11,137 nt of DNA from contig JAAZIZ010000363.1 of assembly GCA_012800565.1 (NCBI GenBank), forward strand, positions 1-11,137. The letters are read 5' to 3'. This DNA is from Lentisphaerota bacterium. GTDB taxonomy: Bacteria > Verrucomicrobiota > Lentisphaeria > Oligosphaerales > Oligosphaeraceae. The translations under genes were made by a program, and so were the position numbers. How positions within the stretch are numbered: position 1 is the first letter of the stretch; the number at the start of each line of letters is the position of its first letter. The notes under the pieces are model-generated. The model saw only the letters and a list, made by a program, of their open reading frames with translations, was not told the origin of the DNA and did not search any database. Below are positions 5,496 to 11,137 of this stretch, piece after piece.

Positions 5496-7196
5496 TCAAT
5501 CCTCATCCGGCAGTCCAGTCAGTTCGCGCCGGAAGCGCCGGGCCAAAAAATACTGCATCTGCAATTTTCGGGCGCTGTCGTTTTCCTGACCGTACATTAT
5601 TGCCGGCACGGCCGCCAGCTCGGTGATTTTCTGCATTATCTGCCCCAACGACAGCCAAGGCAGCATTTCCATCTCACAGCCAAGCCACAACATTGACAGA
5701 AGGTGCTGGGCTTCATTCTGCTCCAGCAACCGCATCCCCCGCAGATTCCCGACTGTCCGGCCAATTATGTCGGTCAGCAGAGCGCGTCGGGAAAAATCCT
5801 GGCGCACCTGATCCCGGCTGGAGAGTTCATGCTCATTGAGCCTCTCCGCAAGACTGAGCAGAGGAGCAATTTTATCCCCGGGCACGCATTGCCCGTTGGC
5901 GGTCTCAAGCATGACCAGCCCCCCGACCACGTTCTTGCCGTTCCGGTACAGAGGCCGGAGCAGGAAGCCCAAGTCATGGCAGGCATTGGTCACCCCCTGC
6001 AAACGGTCCATGAAGATCAAGCAGGGCAAATGCAGCAGCATCCCGAATTTCATTCCTGAACCGCACTGAAAAATATTCCTGGTCACATAGCCAAGCTTCA
6101 GATCATCCAGGAAATAAATCTTTTTGCTTAAGTGCTCATGAAACCGCCCGAACTGATGGAACATCAGTGGCAAGTCTTGCGGCGCACCCCAAGCATGCAG
6201 AGTAAGATGGTCGATATTGTTCACCAGACAGGTGACCCGTTCATTCCGGCTCAGAAAAAGCCGGCAGGAATGCTTGCGGAACAAAAAATCTTGCGGACAA
6301 AGCGTGCGTTCCAGCAATTCTAGGCGTTCTTTCTTGGACATCTTGTGCGGATCAAATTCGCTGGGGCTGCCTAATATCGGTTCTGCACTCAGCAACGGTG
6401 ACAATAACTGGCAGACCTCTTCACTCTGAGAAAGATTGTTGCCAAAGGGCGGCAGATCATAAATTTGCAGGTTCCGGTTCAAGGTAACGAAACTGGACAG
6501 CTGCACCAGTGGGCAACCTGTCTTTTTCTTGGGCAGCCAAGGCAGATTGGCTACTGTCTGTTCAGGCAAAGCAAATTCATCCCGCACCACCATACTGCCC
6601 CAGCCTTTGCGCGGAACCGGACCGCTTTTCTCGCTCAACTGGGCCATCAGACCATCAAGCTGTTCTTTCAAAAGCGAGGCCTGCTCATACTGCTCAGCCG
6701 CGACCGCAGCGTTTATACGAGCATTAAGATTGCGGATCGATTCCTGGGGAATGACCTGTTCAGTATATTTTCTGGAAGTGGAATCAAGGCTGTGTATGGT
6801 ATCATAATAATTCAACTCTTTTATATTGAGATGGTTATCAATATCCTGCTGGAGGAATTCCAGGCATTTGCCGCAGCCCAGCAAGTGGATGCGATGGAAA
6901 TCAGCCCGGCTCTGCCCGCAGCCCGGACAGCATTCTTTCTGGGCTTCCGCCAGCTCCGGAGGCAATGGAACGTTTTTCCCCCCCAACGCAGCCTGCAGAA
7001 TCTTCAGAATATCTTCAGGATTGAGCAATGCGGCCGCACGGAAAGTCGCAAGCAGCTCATCAGCCTGTTCCGTGCCCAGCATGATCTCCTGCAGTGCGCA
7101 GGCGGCACAAAGGCTCAAAGAGCGCACATTGCCACTCTGATCCAGGCCACGGATATGCACAATGGCTTCTTCGTTATGACAGTGGTCGCATAACAT
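5496..7196 (-). CDS. McsA-McsB fusion protein with a degenerate arginine-kinase domain
   Basis: A 566-residue fusion. The McsA part has two zinc-binding modules (Cys3/Cys6 with Cys30/Cys33, and Cys90/Cys93 with Cys108/Cys111) and a UVR motif (about 153-188) with typical NLNARINAAVAAEQYEQA spacing. The McsB part (about 225-555) can be followed almost end to end against Bacillus McsB, with shared SS....NRN, DHL, HLP and C-terminal basic helix regions. In Firmicutes McsB phosphorylates arginines to mark proteins for ClpCP and McsA activates it. Here the phosphate-binding SSRIR motif is SSFVT (234-238), the catalytic NEEDH is NNIDH with Ile328 in place of the catalytic Glu, and CPTNVGTGLRAS has become NIFQCGSGMKFG (374-385). 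I infer a pseudokinase that may bind protein or phosphoarginine. The ATG overlaps the TAA of the upstream kinase gene by one base, so translation is probably coupled. A phosphagen-kinase-like scaffold with another activity is the alternative. Confidence 0.85.
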   Translation of the reverse strand: MLCDHCHNEEAIVHIRGLDQSGNVRSLSLCAACALQEIMLGTEQADELLATFRAAALLNPEDILKILQAALGGKNVPLPPELAEAQKECCPGCGQSRADFHRIHLLGCGKCLEFLQQDIDNHLNIKELNYYDTIHSLDSTSRKYTEQVIPQESIRNLNARINAAVAAEQYEQASLLKEQLDGLMAQLSEKSGPVPRKGWGSMVVRDEFALPEQTVANLPWLPKKKTGCPLVQLSSFVTLNRNLQIYDLPPFGNNLSQSEEVCQLLSPLLSAEPILGSPSEFDPHKMSKKERLELLERTLCPQDFLFRKHSCRLFLSRNERVTCLVNNIDHLTLHAWGAPQDLPLMFHQFGRFHEHLSKKIYFLDDLKLGYVTRNIFQCGSGMKFGMLLHLPCLIFMDRLQGVTNACHDLGFLLRPLYRNGKNVVGGLVMLETANGQCVPGDKIAPLLSLAERLNEHELSSRDQVRQDFSRRALLTDIIGRTVGNLRGMRLLEQNEAQHLLSMLWLGCEMEMLPWLSLGQIMQKITELAAVPAIMYGQENDSARKLQMQYFLARRFRRELTGLPDED

Positions 7197-10100
7197 TATT
7201 TTTCTTTACCGGATGAGACTGGCAGGAAAGTGCGGGAATAGCTCTCCAGACCGGCCAGCAGAGCTTTCTCGGCGTTAAAACAGGACGAGGACACGGCTTG
7301 CAGATCATACTTTCTGGCTGTTTCGGCCTGATCTCCCCCCAGACTCATACAGCAGCGCAGCCACTCCAGCCAAAAATATGGGCCGGAAGAAGTTTTGATG
7401 TCTCCCGAGGTGATTTGAATTTCACCGTTTTTGCTTTGTTCCAGGACTCGCAACTCCTGCTCCTCTGAAGCTATACTGCCAAAGCGCAAAGCATGGTAAG
7501 TATCTGTGAGTCCTGCCGTCTGGCCGTTCAACAGCAATAAACCGGTCTGCAGGAAATAAATTCGTGGCAGGTAGGCAAAAAGGCAAGGCAGCTCCAGCTC
7601 CAGCAGTTGCTCACAAAGCTTGTAAGCCCCCTTGATGTCGCCATCCTGCAATTCCCAGGCGACCCGTCGCAACAGCCAGTCAAACAATGCATCTCCGCCG
7701 ACCTGACCTAAACCGCCTCCGGCGCGGCTCAGAAAGGTTCGCATAGACGCATCAGCAGAATCATTCAGGGGCTGCTGCAGCAATGCCGCCAGCCTGAAAC
7801 GCAGCTGATAGTCTGAGACAGGCAACTCTGTCGGCAGAGAAAATTTGGCTTTCGGTGCCGTATTTTCTGCATTCTGACGCATCATTAAGGACAGTTTTTT
7901 TCTTTCCTCCTTGAACGCTTGCTCTACCGCTATGTCCTGCTGCTGCTCAGTATGATACCACACCATACCCAGCACTTGGCGCACATCGTCATAATGACCG
8001 GCCTCCAACAGCAGACTCAGCAGCAGACGCCAGCGGTCCGACAGCTGGGATGGCTCGCCTCGCGACCACACGTACAAAGGCTGCAGCAACTTTTCTGCGC
8101 CTTGCTGAGCTGCATCCGCCTGTCGGCTCAGCAGACATAACTGCAGAAGCAGGCCGTGGGCCAGGCTGCCGTACTGTGCTCGTGGCAACCCGCGCAGAAA
8201 TTCCTCATGTTCGGGGAAAACCCACTGCCCGCGGCGTAATTCCAGCAGCCAGGAGGCATAGCGTGCGGCAGCGCTGCTCAGCGGTTCATTGGCAGCGTAA
8301 ATTGCCTGCATGTCCTCTACCGACAGCCAATCACCCTTGCGAGGCCAGGCGCCGGCTTCCATATTCACCAGAGCCCGCAAGGCGCTCAGTTCAGTCTTGC
8401 TGGCAACATCCTCTTTTTCCAGAATCTGGACTTGGGCATAGCCCCGGCAGGGGCTCACGCCTGCTGGTCTGACATTGACAAAAGGCCAGGCTGCAGCCAA
8501 ATTTACTTCCGACCTGGAAAGCGAATCGGCTAAACGACGACTGGCCCGGTTTTGCAATTTTCCAATCTGCTCCTGCTCCGGAAATTTCACCTGCCCATAC
8601 AATACCGCTGCAGCATTAAGCTTGCACAAAGCCTGCTCGGGATGTTCATTGAGCAAATCCTGCGCCTGGCGCACCAGCTGCCCGCCTCGAATATCGGGGA
8701 GGTATTTCCCGCATACAGCCATAACCGCCTCCGGCAGATCACGATACTGGTTGGCCAGCGGCGAGTTAAGGCTCAGCAGACGCCGGGCCGCCCGGCCGGC
8801 CTCAATGCGGCTGCCCCGGGCACACAAACCGGAAAGTTCAGACAACAGCTTCAGCGCTTCCCGGTCCCGGGCATCACTGAGGTTGGTCATTTCAAACAGC
8901 CGCTCCCAGTTGGAACGGTTCTTGACTGCAGTCTGAGACAATGTCGGCACTGCCGGCTGGTTACGGCTGTAGTTGCTGAACACCAGCTGAGCCAGATAAA
9001 ACTCCGGATTCCCGTTTACAGTATTGTCAAAGAATGCGACTTTGTACATATCCAGCAGGATGTTCGTCTGGGTATCCTCCAGCTCCCGCCAGGTCACCCG
9101 CCGCTGCATGGTGCCTTTCTCCAGCTGCCAGTCAGCCAGAATACCATCCGGATAGACATCTCTGACCACCAGCTGTATGCTTTTTTTGCCCCGGCTGCGG
9201 AAAGTCCGGCCCAGCACCGCATTTTTGTTTAACGCCAGCTTGGCCGGTCCCTCATCCAGCAAGGGAACTACATCTGTCTTGACAAACTGCACCAATTCAA
9301 ACCCAGTGCCGTCCGGACCATGCTGCGATAACCAATCATTCAGCGCGACCATCATGCGTTCTGCTGAACCAAGCTGCCCGGGTATGTGACGGAAAGAGGC
9401 AAAAATCTGCCAGGCCTGCAGTAAGGAAAAATTCTTCTTCTGCAACCGAGTAAAATTGGGACACAATGAATAGTCAGGAAAAATCGCCACCCGTGGTGCT
9501 TTAGAGGTTGGTGTTGGTGAGTCTTTGACCACAGCAGGCGCAGGTGTCGCTTTACCAGAATTGACCGCAGTTGGCTCTGTCTTTGCAGGGGCAGTAGACT
9601 CAACCGGCGTTTCCTGACTCGCGACAGGAGGCGTAGGCAAGGAATCTTGAGGCGGCTGGGCCGGAGGCGGAACCTGCTGAGCCTGAACCGGCTCAGTCGC
9701 AGCCGCAGATGGAGCATTTTCTTGCGGCGACAAAACGGCAGGGGCAGGCTGCACAGGAAGTCCACCTGAACTGGCGGTGGTTTTTTCTCCGGCAGCGGCA
9801 GAGGACTGCTCTGGCTCCTTGTAGGTGACGGTAACACCTTTATCCGATTCCTGACGGGCCCGCAATTTCCGCCAGTATAAAAAACCAAGGATAAACAACA
9901 GTATTGAGGCTAAAACAATGCCGAGCAGCAGCCACGTGGAGGCAGAAATGCGCGGTCGGACCGGAGCAGCAGGAGCCGCCGCTGCAGGAACTTTCACCCG
10001 CGCCCGCTCCGGCGGCAGTTTTAAGACGATTCGCCCATCTTCCGGGCTGCGGCTGAGACCTTTCTCGCAACGGTCCAACTCCTCCAGCACTGCATTCCAG

Positions 10101-10915
10101 TTTGCTGGCCGGGCAGCCGGGTCCTTTGCCAGCATCCTGCCGATGAAATCCGACAATTGGATGGGGATGCCAGGCTTCCGCTGTGCAAGCGGCTCCAGTT
10201 CCTCTCTCAGATGCCGGCGCATAACTTCCTGGCCGTCATTGCCTGGATAAGGCGGGCTGCCCGCCAGGAGATGGTACATACTGGCTCCGAATGCATAGAT
10301 ATCTGCCCGGCAATCATTTTTCGGATTTTTGCCGTTGATCAACTCTGGCGAGGCATAATGCGGGGTGAGCATCAGCTCATGCCCTTCATATTCATGGCCA
10401 GTGACTTTTGCCAAGCCGAAATCGGCCAGCTTGGCCTGATCCATATCGTTGACCATGATATTGTCCGGCTTGATGTCGCCGTGAGTCAGGCGCTGTCCCT
10501 GCCAGCCGTAATCCAAGGCATTGGCAATTTCAATGGCATACTTAAGAGCCGCCGGCACTTTCAGGCACTGTTCGCGGGTAATACGTTCCAGCAACGTCTC
10601 ACCACGGACATATTCCATGGCAAAATAATAAATATCGCCATTGGCGATGCCGGCATCATAAGCCTGAATAATATTCGGATGTGACAGCGCCGCCGCAGTC
10701 CGAACCTCATTGAAAAAACGCTTAACAAAACTGCGGTTCGAGGATAATTCCAGCGATAGTACTTTCAGGGCCACCGGACGTTGCAGGTCAACTTGCTTAG
10801 CCAGGTAGACTACTGCCATCGCCCCCCGCCCAATCTCATTGACTATCTGATATCTGTAATTGCCGGCTACCAAAGTCCCCGGCGCAAGATATCCTGCTGC
10901 ACTGGTTGAACTCAT
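7196..10915 (-). CDS. Membrane-anchored Hanks-type Ser/Thr protein kinase with large C-terminal region
   Basis: A 1239-residue protein. The kinase domain spans about residues 20-285: glycine-rich loop GRGAMAVVY (29-37), VALK with Lys51, helix-C Glu70, catalytic loop HGDIKPDN (145-152, Asp147 and Asn152), ADFGLAK with DFG Asp165, SPE at 189-191 and the DIYAFG segment (205-210). Residues needed for phosphotransfer are present. The catalytic loop has HGD in place of HRD, so it is a non-RD kinase. One transmembrane segment follows (about 327-347) with positive WRKLRAR after it. Then comes a Pro/Ala/Gln-rich linker (about 385-475) and roughly 760 residues with no domain I recognise. That part is rich in Leu/Ala helices, possibly TPR-like. 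An outside location for it is inferred from the single membrane pass. The start ATG has a strong GAGGGGG site. Its TAA shares a base with the ATG of the McsA-McsB fusion gene. Substrates are unknown. Confidence 0.93.
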   Translation of the reverse strand: MSSTSAAGYLAPGTLVAGNYRYQIVNEIGRGAMAVVYLAKQVDLQRPVALKVLSLELSSNRSFVKRFFNEVRTAAALSHPNIIQAYDAGIANGDIYYFAMEYVRGETLLERITREQCLKVPAALKYAIEIANALDYGWQGQRLTHGDIKPDNIMVNDMDQAKLADFGLAKVTGHEYEGHELMLTPHYASPELINGKNPKNDCRADIYAFGASMYHLLAGSPPYPGNDGQEVMRRHLREELEPLAQRKPGIPIQLSDFIGRMLAKDPAARPANWNAVLEELDRCEKGLSRSPEDGRIVLKLPPERARVKVPAAAAPAAPVRPRISASTWLLLGIVLASILLFILGFLYWRKLRARQESDKGVTVTYKEPEQSSAAAGEKTTASSGGLPVQPAPAVLSPQENAPSAAATEPVQAQQVPPPAQPPQDSLPTPPVASQETPVESTAPAKTEPTAVNSGKATPAPAVVKDSPTPTSKAPRVAIFPDYSLCPNFTRLQKKNFSLLQAWQIFASFRHIPGQLGSAERMMVALNDWLSQHGPDGTGFELVQFVKTDVVPLLDEGPAKLALNKNAVLGRTFRSRGKKSIQLVVRDVYPDGILADWQLEKGTMQRRVTWRELEDTQTNILLDMYKVAFFDNTVNGNPEFYLAQLVFSNYSRNQPAVPTLSQTAVKNRSNWERLFEMTNLSDARDREALKLLSELSGLCARGSRIEAGRAARRLLSLNSPLANQYRDLPEAVMAVCGKYLPDIRGGQLVRQAQDLLNEHPEQALCKLNAAAVLYGQVKFPEQEQIGKLQNRASRRLADSLSRSEVNLAAAWPFVNVRPAGVSPCRGYAQVQILEKEDVASKTELSALRALVNMEAGAWPRKGDWLSVEDMQAIYAANEPLSSAAARYASWLLELRRGQWVFPEHEEFLRGLPRAQYGSLAHGLLLQLCLLSRQADAAQQGAEKLLQPLYVWSRGEPSQLSDRWRLLLSLLLEAGHYDDVRQVLGMVWYHTEQQQDIAVEQAFKEERKKLSLMMRQNAENTAPKAKFSLPTELPVSDYQLRFRLAALLQQPLNDSADASMRTFLSRAGGGLGQVGGDALFDWLLRRVAWELQDGDIKGAYKLCEQLLELELPCLFAYLPRIYFLQTGLLLLNGQTAGLTDTYHALRFGSIASEEQELRVLEQSKNGEIQITSGDIKTSSGPYFWLEWLRCCMSLGGDQAETARKYDLQAVSSSCFNAEKALLAGLESYSRTFLPVSSGKEK

Positions 10916-10917
10916 AA

Positions 10918-10924
10918 CCCCCTC
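10918..10924 (-). promoter_or_regulatory. Strong ribosome binding site of the kinase gene
   Basis: Read on the minus strand, GAGGGGG ends 2 nt before the ATG at 10915 and its GAGG core is 5 nt away. It confirms the chosen start, which lies about 20 residues before the kinase domain. Confidence 0.65.
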
Positions 10925-10935
10925 AAAATATGTAC

Positions 10936-10958
10936 AAAAAGCAAGCCGCCCGACTTGC
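10936..10958 (-). terminator. Terminator-like hairpin in the kinase leader (possible attenuator)
   Basis: On the minus strand, GCAAGTC and GGCTTGC pair as a 7-bp stem with one G-T wobble and a GGGC loop (10958 down to 10941), followed by five T (10940-10936). It lies only 20 nt upstream of the kinase start codon. There is no room for a promoter between it and the gene, so it must either be read through as part of the leader or regulate expression by attenuation. It could instead be the terminator of an upstream gene that only partly ends transcription. Confidence 0.5.
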
Positions 10959-11003
10959 CTGAATTGTCAAATATGCACTTTCTGTAATTTAATCCCTATT
11001 TCA

Positions 11004-11012
11004 GGTATAACA
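11004..11012 (-). promoter_or_regulatory. Weak candidate extended -10 promoter of the kinase operon
   Basis: Read on the minus strand this is TGTTATACC, which fits the extended -10 pattern TGnTATAAT in the TG and in four hexamer positions. It would give a transcript starting near 10998 with a leader of about 80 nt containing the hairpin at 10936-10958. No convincing -35 is seen, so this is tentative. Confidence 0.2.
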
Positions 11013-11084
11013 ACCCAGGGTAGCTTTTTTCACTACTTTTACAGTCCCAAAGAATCAGAAATTGATATTTTCTTTTTCTCGCCT

Positions 11085-11112
11085 GCCCGGTTTGCAAAAA
11101 AGTTTTCCGGGC
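11085..11112. repeat. Inverted repeat near the right edge
   Basis: GCCCGG (11085-11090) and CCGGGC (11107-11112) form a 6-bp GC-only inverted repeat around a 16-nt A/T-rich spacer. Neither strand has a T-run directly after it, so it is not a typical terminator. It may be a protein-binding site in the AT-rich region upstream of the kinase gene. The rest of 10916-11137 holds no gene I can support. Confidence 0.3.
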
Positions 11113-11137
11113 GTAAGGTATCATGTCGCCTTGGAGA

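Noticed and set aside
6465..7193. A 242-codon plus-strand open frame opposite the McsA part
   Set aside because: Antisense to an unmistakable McsA/UVR coding region; no family features or ribosome binding site of note.
8552..9232. A 226-codon plus-strand open frame opposite the kinase C-terminal region
   Set aside because: The minus-strand frame is continuous with the kinase domain through the whole region, and the antisense product has no recognisable features.
9490..9765. Apparent low-complexity repeat DNA rich in proline and alanine codons
   Set aside because: It is in frame in the kinase gene and encodes the flexible linker after the transmembrane segment; no exact nucleotide repeat unit was seen.
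10965..10970. Perfect TTGACA (-35 consensus) on the minus strand upstream of the kinase
   Set aside because: No -10-like hexamer lies 16-18 nt downstream; that position falls in the GC-rich hairpin, so the match is probably by chance.
11123..11137. Possible start of a divergent plus-strand gene (ATG 11123 after AAGG)
   Set aside because: Only five codons are in the window and the AAGG spacing is short, so it cannot be supported.

Overview
The window is bacterial DNA of moderately high GC content with a Gram-negative (diderm) character. It encodes an LptE-like outer-membrane lipoprotein and the end of a BamD-like TPR lipoprotein. The combination of a McsA/McsB-type protein, a membrane-anchored Hanks-type kinase with a very large C-terminal region, an NPCBM-containing GH36 glycosidase and a neutral-ceramidase-family enzyme suggests the PVC superphylum, possibly Lentisphaerota (Victivallis-like). 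That placement is inference from family content; no rRNA or other phylogenetic marker is present.

Layout. Bases 2-1446 (+) are a tight envelope/isoprenoid block: the 3' end of a BamD-like gene, an LptE-like lipoprotein gene, and ispF (MEP pathway), which starts 2 nt after the lptE stop. Bases 1515-3920 (+) encode a cytoplasmic-looking GH36 alpha-galactosidase-type enzyme with an N-terminal NPCBM domain. Bases 3921-4054 are a structured intergenic region with a direct repeat, a hairpin and a near-perfect 20-bp palindrome. Bases 4055-5395 (+) encode a neutral/alkaline-ceramidase-family hydrolase without signal peptide, closed by a strong intrinsic terminator (5457-5484).

The right half is a convergent minus-strand operon of two genes. 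A 1239-residue transmembrane Ser/Thr protein kinase (10915 to 7196) is read first. Its TAA stop shares a base with the ATG of the second gene (7196 to 5496), which encodes a McsA-McsB fusion. The McsA half keeps its zinc-finger cysteines and UVR motif. The McsB half is nearly full length, but the residues that define an active arginine kinase are replaced (SSRIR-type, NEEDH-type and CPTN-type motifs), so it looks like a pseudokinase. A transmembrane Ser/Thr kinase coupled in translation to a fused McsA/McsB pseudokinase is the most unusual part of the window.

How the genes may work together: the left block serves outer-membrane and isoprenoid metabolism. The two middle genes look like a small catabolic pair, plausibly for alpha-galactosyl-containing glycans or glycolipids, but they are separated by their own regulatory region and their substrates are not determined. 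The minus-strand pair looks like a signalling unit, with an outward-facing sensor region on the kinase and a cytoplasmic McsA/McsB-derived partner.
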